Source: Anthostomella pinea
Lineage: Eukaryota; Ascomycota; Sordariomycetes; Xylariales; Xylariaceae
NCBI GenBank assembly: GCA_963556695.1
Contig: CAUWAG010000007.1
Coordinates: forward strand, 4,526,001 to 4,590,000
Direction of reading: 5' to 3'
Length of the DNA stretch: 64,000 nucleotides
Position 1 is the first letter of the stretch. Each line of letters begins with the position of its first letter. The notes under the pieces are model-generated. The model saw only the letters and a program-made list of their open reading frames with translations. It did no database searches and was not told where the DNA came from. Below, in pieces: positions 22,450 through 33,919 of the stretch. A program made the position numbers and the translations under genes.

Positions 22450-23531
22450 ATGTCTTCGCTCCTTGAAAGTGAAGCTCCGTTTGAGGCCGGCCTGGCCGGT
22501 TTCTTCCATCGACAGTTGATGGTACATCGCAAACCAGTGCCAGCCGACACTGATCTCACCGGTCAAGTCGCCATCATCACGGGTTCGAACGGCGGGCTGG
22601 GCTTCGAAGCAGGTCGTCAGCTGCTCCAGCTCGGCCTCTCCCATCTCATCCTGGCGGTCAGATCCCAAGCGAAGGGCGATCAGGCGGCAGACAGGCTGCG
22701 CAATGAGTTTCCCGCTGCGAATATCTCCGTGTGGCTGCTTGATATGGAGTCGTACGACTCTATCTCTGCCTTTGCCGAGAGGTGCCAAACGCTTCCGCAT
22801 ATCGACGTAGTGCTCTTGAATGCCGGCCTTCAGGCCGCCACGTTCCGCATCGTCGAAGCCACGGGCCATGAACAGTCATTCCAGGTCAACTACCTCTCAA
22901 CGGTCTTGCTGACCATCCTCCTACTGCCCGTCCTCCAAGCCAAGAGGCCGCCGCAAGCGAAACCTGCAGTTCTCTCCATTGTCACATCGGATACAGCCCA
23001 CTGGGCCAAGCTCGAAACCCAAGGTCCAATATTGGCGCAATTTGACCGGGCGGAAGGTCATTCGGCGATGCAGGCATACTCGCAGGAAAAGCTCCTCCAG
23101 CATTTCTTCGTGGCCAAGCTTACCGAGCAAATCAGCCCGGAGGATGGAGTCATCGTCAATATGGTCAACCCGGGTTTATGTACAGGCACGTCTTTCGGCC
23201 AGGACGATGGCTGGTCTCTCATCGGGGTGTTCTTTGGCATACTGAAGAGCGTCATAGCGAGGACGGTCGAGGTCGGCGCCAGCACATACGTGGACGCCGT
23301 CGTGGTCAAGGGCAGGGAGAGCCACGGCAGCTTTGTCAGTGACTGGGCGATTCGACCGTAAGATAAACCTCTCTACCGTCTCCGTAACTTGCTGACCGCA
23401 ACAGCTACCCCAAGGTTCTGTACACAGCAGAAGGTGACAAGATCAAGGAGAGGCTGTGGGAAGAGACGATGGAGGAGCTCAACTTTGCTGGCGCTTCGAA
23501 GACTGTTCAAGACCTGAAGCAAAAACGATGA
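22450..23531 (+). CDS. Short-chain dehydrogenase/reductase, retinol-dehydrogenase-like
   Basis: Exons 22450-23357 and 23405-23531 encode 344 residues; the 47-base intron splits the Pro codon of IRPYPKV. Classical SDR motifs: the Rossmann glycine box TGSNGGLG (44-51), LLNAG, a Ser in SIVTSD, and the catalytic YSQEK (Tyr-x-x-x-Lys), followed by NPG. The N-terminal helix before the glycine box resembles fungal WWOX/RDH-type SDRs. It should oxidise or reduce an alcohol/carbonyl with NAD(P); the substrate is unknown. It reads in the same direction as the dipeptidase and the downstream sugar transporter, suggesting an accessory metabolic block. Confidence 0.9.
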
Positions 23532-24871
23532 AGACACCATGGGTTCCTGTTTGCATCAGCATGGCGACAGTAGGAGGTAAAGACATACCCAGACTGGAAT
23601 TCAAGACGAATTGGTATTCACCGGCGTTGCAGGGGCAAGGGCACTGCAGAAGGGCCTCACTGCAGATCAGTCGAGATAGAATAATAGTAATTCCACCGTC
23701 GCAGCGCATACAAAGTATCGAGCTTGTCCACGTGCTCAGATTCTCGAAAGTGACCAGACGCCCCGTCGACACCGGCGCGCCCAGTCGGCGCCAGCTACTA
23801 CCTGTCCAGTGTCGCGGTATCGTGGTACAGTAGTTTAGACTGGCCATGACGACCACCATGAACGCTTCTGTAAGATTCACATGATGATGTGCCCATTCTC
23901 TGGCATCGGACCGAAGGAGCCATGACAGCCGTTTTCGTACGTTACTATAGCATGGTACATACAGTCGGGGAATAGTGCAGAGTGGCACAATTGGTTGGGA
24001 CCACCCGCAGCCAAGCCATCCTATTGGAGGCTTTGATTCATCCCTATTTAGCCAGATCAACCATCGGGGCCTTCTCCGTGCCCGTCACATCTCTGCCGGT
24101 AAGCAGGATATGCAAGCTGCCGTGGAAGCTCTGGCACCGAAGTCTAGAATGGCTCAGCTCGCCACACCACCATGACAAGGGGGTTTGATTACCGCTGCTG
24201 ACATCGCAATGCACTCTCTCGGGAAGTGGGCATCACTCAACCAAGGGAGTTTGCCTCCCGTGAAAGGGACGTACGTAAAACCTAACTTACTGATGTGTTG
24301 GAGCGGTGTTCCTCCCCCGCGCACGATATGGGTGGCATGCGGATGAGCCAGGAATACGGGCATCAGCGTCTACGGCCTCTTGGGATCTGTAGACGAAGGT
24401 CTGTTCTGATGCTGCCAGTCATATCGTCTCGTGTAGTTTCGTTGCTACGAAAGGGGACGGTCCGGGACGGCACATGCTGATTCGCTACTAGGCCACATCT
24501 GCAGAGCCCCGTGACTGCATGCTCGGAGCTCACTGCTGCCATGCCATGCTATTTCTCTTTCTGGACGTGAGGAGAAGGAGTTGACAGCTTCTACGTGGGT
24601 GGCTCATTGGTTGACCTTCGCCACCTGCCCGGGTCGCAGTTCGAGACTATCATGGGTGTATATAGTACCCTCCCATACATCATCATGCTGCGTAAAGCCA
24701 AGTGGCCGCTGGATCGCCTTCGAAAGCTCAAAGTCCCGTCTTATATCTATCGGTAGCAGGTCATAACCCCACGCGTGAGCCCGGTCCCACCTTGCGCGGT
24801 CCTTTGCTTCAAGATTTTGACAGCTGTGGCAGAAAGGCGTTGTAGCCAGAAACACACACGCCGCCCCAGCT
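23532..24871. other. Intergenic stretch upstream of the sugar transporter
   Basis: 1.3 kb without coding signal on either strand. GTATATAGTA at about 24655 is a weak TATA candidate. Upstream control regions of this size are usual for regulated transporter genes. Confidence 0.45.
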
Positions 24872-27547
24872 ATGGCGAAAAACAGGATGGCACACTCTCG
24901 GGACCACACGGCCAAGGGGCACGAGGAAAATATACAGATCGCACAGAGGGAGACAATCGAGTTCGAACGGGTTTCCTGGACCGATCCCAAACTGCGCAAG
25001 CTATATTTCTGGGCAGCCGTCTTAATGATCGCCTCGAGCACTACCGGTTACGATGGAATGCTTATCAACACTTCACAGCAAATGGATAGCTGGAAGGACT
25101 TCTTCAACAAAACCCAAGCTGGCCCTGACAACCCTCAGGGGGTGGCCGACAGTTGGCTAGGCCTGCTCGTGAACATATTCAACGTTGGCAGCGTCGTCAG
25201 TTTCTTCATCGTGTGAGTTCATACTGCGGTCCTCGATCCGGACAGTTCTGCTAATATAATGGCATTTAGACCTTACGTTGCCGACAATTGGGGACGGAAG
25301 ACCGCCATTCTCATTGGATGCTCGTGCATGGTTGCTGGCGGATGTCTCTCTGCCTTTTGCAATGGCTATGAAAGTACGTTGACCCGAGCGCTGAGCTAGC
25401 TTTCGATGATACCATTGACTCATACGTCCGCAGTGTTTGTTGTTGGCCGTTTCTTACAAGGGTTTGGGAACAGGTGAGTTCCTTTGCCACTCAGCGTAGC
25501 CCTGTTCCTCCTGGCTCTACCAGACTCTCAACCCATTCCTTTACATGATAGCTAAGCCTTGCTTTTAATGTAGCTTTGCTCAGATGGCCTCTCCTCTGCT
25601 ACTTACCGAGATCTGTCACCCTCAACACCGCGGACCCGTCACCGCTGTCTATAACTGTTTGGTAAGTAGGTCCGACTCTTGTACCGAGGCTTCCAGATAC
25701 GATACCGGTGTTCGCTTGGATATTAAGCGCTTGGAAACCAATGGGAAATGCACGAATGCCAAGTGTTCCATTCGTTTACTTCTGACCGAACCCTTCACAC
25801 GCTCATCGTCACTTGATCTACGTTGCTGATATCTATTGCTACAGTGGAATTTTGGAGCCTTGATGGTACGTATCGTCGTCAATGGGAGTCCGACTTATAC
25901 ATGCTGATCATTAATCCTGCAGGTAGCATGGATTGGCTGGGGCACGGCACGAATGAACGGAAACTACTCCTGGCGCTCGATCACGCTGATCCAGATCCTA
26001 CCGTCGCTGGTGCAGCTCATCTTCCTATACTTCATACCCGAGAGTCCGAGGTACCTCATGTCCAAGGACCGTCACGCAGAGGCGCTCGATATCCTGGCCA
26101 AATACCATTCTGGTGGTAAGAAGAACGACCTTCTGGTCCAGTTCGAGTACCGTGAGATCAAGGAGACAATCCGCATGGAGAAGGAGGTGGCACATGCTGC
26201 TGGGTATCTCGACTTCTTTCGAACCAGAGGAAACCGGTGGCGTCTGGCTATCCTGGTCTCTCTGGGTGTCATATCGCAGTACAGCGGCAATGCTCTGTTC
26301 TCAAATTACATCGATGTCGTCTATGAGGGCGCGGGCATAACCGACCAAAACCAGAAACTTGCTGTAAGTCACAACCTGCGTTAAACTCACAACGGTGGAG
26401 GGTGAACTGACTTTTTTGCCTAGATGAGTGGTGGGAAGACCATACTCGACTTGATCGTGACGACCCTAGCTGCGTTGAACGTTGGTCAGTAGTTGGATCA
26501 TCTTGCTACCCCCTTAAACAGTCTCTAGAGCCTTTTGTCTCTGCCCCGAACTATGACCTAGCAGTATCACGCTCGTGACTGAAGAAAGCGCACAAGAGCG
26601 ACCTTGAAATAGCTACTAACCTGACTTTCAGATCGTTTCGGCCGCAGACCCCTTTTCTTGCTATCAATGAGTGGAATGGTGATCGCCTTCGTGAGCTGGA
26701 CTATCTGCGGCGCCATATACGAGAATTCGAACATGACGAATGCCCCCTCTGGATACGCGCAACTGGTTTTTATCTGGATAGGTATGTATTAGATCATTCC
26801 CTCTTAAGATTCCATATGAAATGTGCTATGATTGTCATTCTGGCTTGTCTACGGCGTAACGACTAACGACTTGGTAGTGAGTTTACCGATCCGCGTTTCG
26901 CCTGTCGCCGCGTCCCTCGAGCCAAACAGACTTGGGAACGAGCTCATATATTCTTCCCCTCATGCTTCATGGTCAGTCTGGATGCAGAAAGTACTAATGC
27001 CGAGTAGTTCGGGATAGCCTATGACATTGGCTTCAGTGGCATGCTGATCGCCTATGCTCTTGAAATCTTGCCGTTCCATCTCCGCGCAAAGGGGTCGATG
27101 ATCATGAATATTACATTACAGGTGCGCGCGAGCATTGATTGCAAGTGGTCACAGCAAAATGGTATCTAATATTCCTCTACAGGCTGTGCTGGCCCTCAGC
27201 AACCAGACCAACAAGATAGCATGGAACCGCCTGCCAATGCACTGGTATCTGATGCTGTTCTACACCGTGAGTTTCGCGACACTGTGGTTCCGCATCTTTT
27301 CGCGACCTTCTTGTATCATCATGCTGACGCTTCCGGGCAGCTCTGGGACTTTTGCGAGCTGGTCTTTGTCTACTTGTTCTACGTCGAAACGAAGGGGCTA
27401 TTTTTGGAGGAGATCGCTCGTATCTTCGATGGTGCGGACGCCGTAGCAAATATCAATCTTCATCAGGTCGAAAAGGAAATCGAGGCCGCGGAACACGAGG
27501 AGTCTATCCAGGAGGGGCCCATGTACACGGGCAGGGCGTTCATTTGA
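24872..27547 (+). CDS. MFS sugar transporter (hexose/lactose permease type), many introns, one phase break
   Basis: Exons fitting in phase: 24872-25212, 25270-25373, 25434-25473, 25574-25661, 25845-25865, 25923-26363, 26424-26484, 26632-26781, then 27008-27121, 27183-27266, 27341-27547. Sugar-porter signatures include TGYDGMLINTSQQMDSW, DNWGRKTAILIG, GRFLQGFGNS, PESPRYLMSKDR, DRFGRRPLF, ALEILPFHLRAKG and VETKGLFLEEIARIFDG. About twelve membrane segments and 530 residues are expected. Exon 5 is only 21 bases. At the junction after FIWI (exon ending 26781) the natural continuation FGIAYDIGF is one base out of phase; deleting one G of the GG at 26781-26782 would fix it. Alternative splices would insert residues into the middle of a membrane helix. 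Substrate unknown. Confidence 0.8.
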
Positions 27548-27923
27548 TTCACCTCAACGCATGTTAGTGGCAAGCAACTGGAGGGTCATGTTCTTCTTGC
27601 AAATTGCAATCTCATGAATCAGATTGTTCAGCTATAATAAAGTATCTTTGAAGCACAAAGAGCAGTGGACGAGCCATGTGGTCCTATCCGTGGTGTCCAA
27701 GCAAGTTCCAGCCCAGTCATCAAAACTCCAGTTCATCGTCAACCTAGTTACACACTCTTTTTCCAGGGACCTCACCCTGTACCCTCCACAATTCAATCAA
27801 GCTATTCTTGACCTTTCTCATCAATCGTACAAGCCAAGCCACTTCACCATCAGATGCCTATGGCAGACAGAGGATAAGACTCAGAGCTGCGAAATCAGGA
27901 TTTGGCGGATGCCCTCCACAGCA
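27548..27923. other. Convergent 3' intergenic region
   Basis: It separates the tail-to-tail transporter and dynamin-like genes. No gene seen. Confidence 0.5.
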
Positions 27924-30900
27924 TCACAACTCGCCTTCGTCCGTCACATCTTCCATCTCCACAGCGTGAGCACGGGGCTGGGCGTTGAAGCTAGCACTAT
28001 TCGACGAGCTTTCGAGGTCGTTGATGCTAGTCATGGCCCTCTCCAGCTTGTCCATCTCGCGCTTCAGTTGTTCTCGAGTCTTCGCCGTTTGCTCGTCTTC
28101 TTCCATGAGATGGTTGTACACGTTGATATCTAATGTTGATGCATGTATTAGCAATCACTCTACTCCGGAGAAATGTGGCGGCGGGTAAATACTCACCAGC
28201 TGCGCCAAAGACACCTAGCCTCTGGTCCATGAACATGTCGAACCCTGATTCTCCTATGGTCCGGAAGAGTCGCGAATTCACATCCATCGTTACTCTCTCG
28301 ACGAATCGGGTGGCCGCGGTCATGTAGTAGCCTCTGACGAAGCCAGCCACTTCGATCTCTGTATCCCATGGATCTTTCCCAAGCTTGGGAAGGTGCTGGT
28401 CCAATAGCTTGCGCTCGGCGTTCTTTTCTTCCTCGGACATGTCCTCCGTCCTTTTGATGTTGTATTCCCACTTGATAAGAGCCACGTCCTTGAGGCGATT
28501 GAGGGCTCTTGCACGTCTCAGCTCGCCCAATTCCTGCGCCTTGTAGCGAGTGAACGCGTCCTCGTTCTTCATGTATATCTGATACGTCTCGGAGTCGAAT
28601 AATTCGGAAAGTCGAGCGCGCTCGTAGGCAACGGCTTCGTCCAGGAACTCCTTCAGGTGTGCCTTGCACTCCTTGAATATTAGGCGACGTCGCAAAACCC
28701 CGAGAGATTCCTCGAGGACCTGGCTTGCAACTCTTTCGAGAAGCTCAGCCGTCTTGCTGATATATGCCTCAAGAGGTGCTTCCCATTTTTTAACGGCGTT
28801 CATGCACATGGTTTCACGGACTTCATCGGGGACGAGATCACGGGGCATTCCCGGCCGCTTCTTCCTCATCACCTCACTTCGGATGTCCTTGATGTCCATT
28901 GCTAGGCGGCCGAGGTGGAAGTACCGCACAAACGGACTTGGCGGCCCTGATGTCGGGGTGTTGGCTGTAAATGACGCCCGAGGGGTGCCGTTGATTCCAC
29001 TAACTCCGACGAAACTCTCGTGTTTGACAGGTGTAGCCTCGTTGCCTTGCCGTTGCCTCTTGTTGGGCGTGCGCACTGTCGAGTCGCTAGGGCGGGGTCG
29101 CTTCGAGGGCGTAGCCGCCGATGCTTCTGTATCAGCATCTGACAGATCAATTGTCTGTGTCTCGGGGTCCTTGACCTGACAAGTTGGTTTGATCTTAAAA
29201 ATGCAACTTTCAAACTGGTCGTTTAATGTGTTCCAAGGAGACGAGAACTGCGAGTCCTTGATAGCTGTTTTCATTCGGTTCAGGAACTGATACAGGCTTT
29301 TCTTGACCTCGTGCTCGACGTTTGCCGGAAGTTCGGGAAGGTCAACGAGCTGCTGTTCGATAGTTCTCAGTCGGTGGTAGACCTTCTTCTTGATCGACGG
29401 CAGGCTGCGAGAGAAGGCGTTCCCTAGCTGGACGGAAATGTATTCTCGTAACAGCTTAACACCGCACCGTTCTGCGTAGTCCGCAAAGTCAGCAGGCCAG
29501 CCTCCAACTTCGTGGCTGAAGAACAATTCCTCCCACTTCGTAGCGGCCTCGAGAGCCTCCTCCGGTGGTCGTGAGGTCGCAAAGAAGCCGTGGCCAACAG
29601 ACTGTTTCTCCCCTCGGAACATGGCAAGCCACTGGGACTTGTTGTCGTCTGCGAGCTTGTCTGCCTTGGTCATGATTCCGATAGTCCGGTCGGATGCCTT
29701 GGCCTCACGGATGATACCCAGCGATATGGAGTTTTCTGGGTCGGCATTCATAGGAAGTGCCCACATGATGATGGCCTTTTCGCGTCGAATGTAGTCTCGC
29801 GTCAAGTTTCGGACGACCTTAACCACGTACTCGTCTTCTTCTTGGTCTGGCGACAGAAAAACTCCAGGTAGGTCATAGAAGCTTAAATCAGGAAGGCCCG
29901 GTCCCTTGATCTCCAACGCGACAATGTTGGGCGAGAACTGTGCATCCGTCTCGCTGGCAGCCACTGTGGAATGATTCAGGTCAGCGATCAATCGGTCTAT
30001 TCTTGAGAGTCACATGATAACCATGGGGTGGATATCATAAAAGGGTGAGAGGGTAGGAGGTCGACAGAACCTGCACAAGCATCCTACTGGATGACACCAG
30101 AAGTAGGCAAGATAGGGGTAGTGTATGGGATGTGCTGAGCCCTGCAACTTCAACTCAAGGACTCGGGATGCTTACCAGCCAGCTCTTTTTCCTTTGCAAT
30201 GGAGCCCTCTCCAGGAATGAACAGTTCATGACTGCGATTGTGGTTCAGGATTGCGATCTGCGCCCAACGTAACACCTCTTCAATCTCAGTCTGGTCGAAA
30301 ATGGTCTTGAAGATCTTGGTGTCTCGATGAGATTTCTTAACCCAGGGAGGAAAGGGGTTGGCATTGGTGACATCAGACTTCTTGATTCGCATGCCAGGCG
30401 TTGGTTTGAAGTCGTAATCCTGCTGGAGAGAGACGGTACAGCTCCAATGTGCGTTGTTGCTGCCAATCAGACGGATATGCAGCGGGCAGCGAGTACCCAC
30501 GCCGGCGCTCCGAGGGAGATTGACCATGGCCAGGCCCGACATCAAGCTTGACTTGCCTGCCGACTGGTCCCCAACAAGTACCAGCTCGGGAAGAGCAGCC
30601 ACGTGAGAGACACCAAGCTGCTGCAGGTCGCCCAGCGTGTCGTTGCAGGCCTTGAGCTTCATCCCGATGTCAGTAAAGGTCGGGTGGGCGAAACTCTGCT
30701 GGGCGAAGCTGTTGTCATGTGTCTGAGAGGAGGCGGGACTTTCATGACCGTTGTTCAAGCCGTCGGGTCGATGTCTCATCTCTAGTAACATGGGCTCCTG
30801 CTCCTCCTCTCTACGGTGCCATGCCGTCTCGGCGCTGGCTACGGCAGGGTCAGCATGCAAGCGAGGCGGAGCGGGATGGAAAGTATACTTACGGGCATGC

Positions 30901-31076
30901 GAACGAGTGAAAGAGAAAGCCCCGGATCTGGCATCGGCGACTTCCTCAAGGGGCGTGGCGCGCTTGCGGGTGGACACTGGTGACGGGGGCCTCATCTTGT
31001 TCGTCGCGGTGGTGGGAACAGGGGAGACAGCTGCCCTCTCTACCGGCTCGCGCTTGATATTCCTCCGACTCATCAT
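27924..31076 (-). CDS. Dynamin-superfamily GTPase with basic NLS-like inserts
   Basis: Exons 31076-30893, 30838-30176, 29963-28197 and 28129-27924 give 939 residues, with phases consistent at all three introns. GTPase motifs: G1 GDQSAGKSSL (151-160), G2 within SAGVGTRCPL, G3 DLPG (313-316), G4 TKAD (381-384). The stalk and a C-terminal Glu/Lys-rich GED-like helix follow. There is no pleckstrin-homology or proline-rich domain, so it is closer to the fungal Mx-like/Vps1-type proteins than to classical dynamin. The N-terminal 130 residues are Ser/Pro-rich. In the middle region there is a basic cluster, SKRPRP...TPNKRQRQ, that reads like a bipartite nuclear localisation signal. An upstream in-frame extension to 31448 exists, but its sequence looks like leader. 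Confidence 0.88.
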
Positions 31077-32425
31077 GGAGCTAGAGAGTACTGTTAGGTC
31101 GGGTCGTGCTTGCCTGTGGCCCATCTGTGCGGGGAATGGTTTACATACCGAGTGCGGACAATGGTGGCAGTGAAAACAGTGAGATTGTACAAGAGCCTGG
31201 GAGAGGGGAGGCGTCTTGGTCGCTGATACTGAAGGTCCGGTCGTTCGTGGTAAATCAAAGAGGTGAGCTATCACGGCCAAGATTGGTTCATGTGAAGGGG
31301 TGACAGTGAGAAACAACCCAGAAAGAGAGAACGGGTTGAGCTTGCGGGTCGAGGTTGTTGAAAATAAAATAGAGGGTGAGGATGGGGATGGGGATGAGGT
31401 TGGGGTTGAGGTCGTGTGGAAGTGAGAGTAAAGAGGAGGAAGAAACAATGCTGGGGCAGGTGGGCAGGTGCCTCAGGCATCCAGTCTGGACTCTGGAGCA
31501 GAACAGAGCAGAGAGGGCATGGGCTCCCTCGAGGAGCCTCTGCCCAGACATAGCTGCTGTTAACAGCCGCGGCGAAAGCACACCGAGCCACTAGCAAGAA
31601 GCATCTATAAGTCGAGGGTTGGCGAGAAGAGGTGTGATGCGAGGCCCCGGACCTGCCAGGGGTTGCTTGTGGGGCAGGCAGGTTCGACATGCATGATTGG
31701 CTGGCGTTGTCGAAACAGGAATTCACAAGCTGCCATACAACTTGTACGCACTCGTGTGAATTTCTCGTGGACTCGCGCGGTACTCGATCCCCCCTCCCAC
31801 CTCCCGTAACCTACAGCAAGTTACCAGGTACCTACTTACATGTAGCTACATGTAAAAAGCAATCATGAAGCAGGAGACCCCGCGTTCCCCAGTCTCAAGT
31901 ACCGAGTACCAAAGCAAGTACCTACTCGGCCCTTTCATGCACCCAGTCTCGCCTCTTGAAGCTGCACACTCGAGTATTCCCCGGATAAGGTAAGTAAATG
32001 ATATTGAATTCAAAAACACGCTCATACAACTTCGAGTCAAGTCTCCAGGGACATATACTGTATGCCAAGAACTCATGACACTGAGCCCCCAGAAGTCTCC
32101 GTACACCCCGTCATCGAGGTCTTGAATACCTATTCAGGCATTATTCTTCATCTTACCGAATAAGCATTCTGGAATAAGTGTTGAGCATGGTTTATATAAT
32201 ACAGCTGCTTCTTCCAGGGTGCTTATCCTACTGTCCGTATCCTTCGTATCACTCTGTAGGGGTAAGTCAGCAACTTCCTGGACAGCATTGGACAGAACCA
32301 ACTGGTCGGGACTTTCTGAAAGAATAGCCATCATACTGGATCATGCTCGCAGGCTTACATTGTTACTCACTAAATCAAAGCCTTGCCTCCGAGTTCACTT
32401 CCAAATCATCTGGTGAAAAGCGACG
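31077..32425. other. Intergenic stretch upstream of the dynamin-like gene
   Basis: No gene. A GATGGG-type minisatellite lies at about 31377-31412, and TAGGTA/TACCTA motifs with a TACATGTAGCTACATGTA near-palindrome lie at about 31827-31856. Confidence 0.5.
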
Positions 32426-33430
32426 TCAGCTCTGGTCCTGTCCTACAAAGTTCGTCATCTCGTACCCAGCATTACGCCCCAAGACCGGGCCCCCTTGTTC
32501 CTCGTCACGCACCCTTTGCCACCCTTCTCTGTCCCCCAACTCAGTCCCAGGGGACGGGTACGCCTCGTGACATTCCCGACTGCCCAACCTTGGCCAATAT
32601 CTGCGATAGCTCCAGAAGCCGACGGTGAATCCCAATAGCGAGCCTACGGAAACGTCGTACACATCATGCCTGTAGTCCTGGCATCGGCTGATGGCTACCA
32701 TGGCAGCCCCCACGAGCGGCGCGAGGCAGACCAGATACCTGCCGAGGTCCTTCCTGTCACGGAATATCCTCAATTGGCCAGCCAGGAAGAATGCCAGGTA
32801 TCCGAGCCCGCTGAACGAGAAGCTGGAGTGGCCCGAGGGAAAAGAACGCCACCCATCATGGAGTGTGTGGTGGTCGGTCTCGGTGCAGACGTCGATGGTG
32901 ACGAGAACGTTCGGTTTGGTGCCGGCGGCTGGCTTGCACCGGGCGATCAGGTCGGGTCGAGGCCTGCCCACGGTGTTCTTGACGATATCGGTCAGGAACG
33001 AGGTGAGGATCAGTGCGATGGCAAGCCCAAGCACGGTGCTGTGATGCTTGTGAAATGAAGCGCGCGTGACGGTGTTGTAGGCGAGGACGACTCCGAGCGG
33101 GACGAAGAGGGCGTAGACGAAGTTGAGCCACACCGGGACGCGCTCGACTTGGGCGTGTGGAAAGCCAATGTCGAGGTTGTTGACGAAGAACATGCGGTGG
33201 AAGGGTTCGACGAGGAGCTGGATCAGGATATACGCGGTCAACAGGCCGGCGAAGCCCACGTAGTCGGGCGCATACGAGTGCTGTCGCAGAGCGCGTAAGT
33301 CAGTGAGTGATCAGATGGACTATGGATAGCTGCTGGGAATAGGAGAGAGAGCGCATACCGTCCAGAACCTTGCTATAGATGCCAACGCCCCCCTATCCCT
33401 AGCCCGAGGGGAGTCGGTTCGAGGTACCAT
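32426..33430 (-). CDS. PAP2-type lipid phosphate phosphatase (Dpp1/Lpp1-like)
   Basis: Exons 33430-33359 and 33280-32426 encode 308 residues. The short first exon was chosen because it links in phase to THSYAPDYVGF and supplies a Met. The three phosphatase motifs are complete: K-x6-RP (KNTVGRPRP, 125-133), PSGH (172-175) and SR-x5-H-x3-D (222-233). Five or six hydrophobic segments make it an integral membrane enzyme. Family members dephosphorylate diacylglycerol pyrophosphate, phosphatidate or lysophosphatidate, shifting lipid synthesis and signalling. The hydrophilic Asp/Glu/Arg-rich tail is typical of Dpp1. It is divergent from the WW/FF protein gene across 489 bases. Confidence 0.92.
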
Positions 33431-33919
33431 TGTTGCAAGTCACCGTCCACGTATAGCTTTGAACAGATTCCACAGCATCGTTTTGGGGCAAGCAGGCTAT
33501 ATACACCTTCGTTCAGCAGGCGAAAGATGTTTCTATTATAAGTGAAGGAAGCATGCTGGATTAAGTGGTATACGGTAAGCTTGAAGATGAAGACATAATG
33601 CCCCGCTAAAGTCGGCGTTTCCAAGTGCCGATTCAATGAGTCTCTTCAGCGGTGATCGGTGGCCTTCAGTGGTGCCCTTCAGTGGCATGAATAGTTGCCG
33701 GCTTCCAGGTTAGGTGGGGTTTGCTAGCTCAGCTTCAATGTTCCTTGACTGCGCTGACTGACAGGCCTATAGCTCCTGACGTCGCGATTCCTGAAATTAT
33801 TCTTCCATTTGCGCACACGGCTACTACTACCACGTCAACACCAACTACACAGCGCCCAGCTCTCATTGCGCGGCGGGAACTGATCGTGCATTTCTACAAG
33901 TCCTGAGATCCTTGGCAAT
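33431..33919. promoter_or_regulatory. Divergent promoter region between the PAP2 phosphatase and WW/FF genes
   Basis: Both neighbours start outward from this 489-base gap, so it must hold both promoters. The sequence from about 33780 to 33900 is C/A-rich leader. No specific site recognised. Confidence 0.5.

Noticed and set aside
17243..23531. Epipolythiodioxopiperazine (gliotoxin-like) cluster because a GST and an M19 dipeptidase are close together
   Set aside because: No NRPS, P450, methyltransferase, aminotransferase or thioredoxin reductase is present, and the transporter is a Dal5-type symporter and not a DHA-type efflux pump.
24604..25041. 145-codon minus-strand frame over the sugar transporter start
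   Set aside because: It is the antisense of a well-supported exon and its cysteines and leucines follow from that.
26878..26971. Extra exon in the sugar transporter (94 bases, coding ...FFPSCFM)
   Set aside because: It would require a 36-base following intron and puts polar residues in the middle of a membrane helix; neither its phase nor family resemblance supports it.
31077..31448. N-terminal extension of the dynamin-like protein
   Set aside because: In frame but Ser/His/Pro-rich with the character of untranslated leader; two Met codons at 31076 and 31073 fit better.
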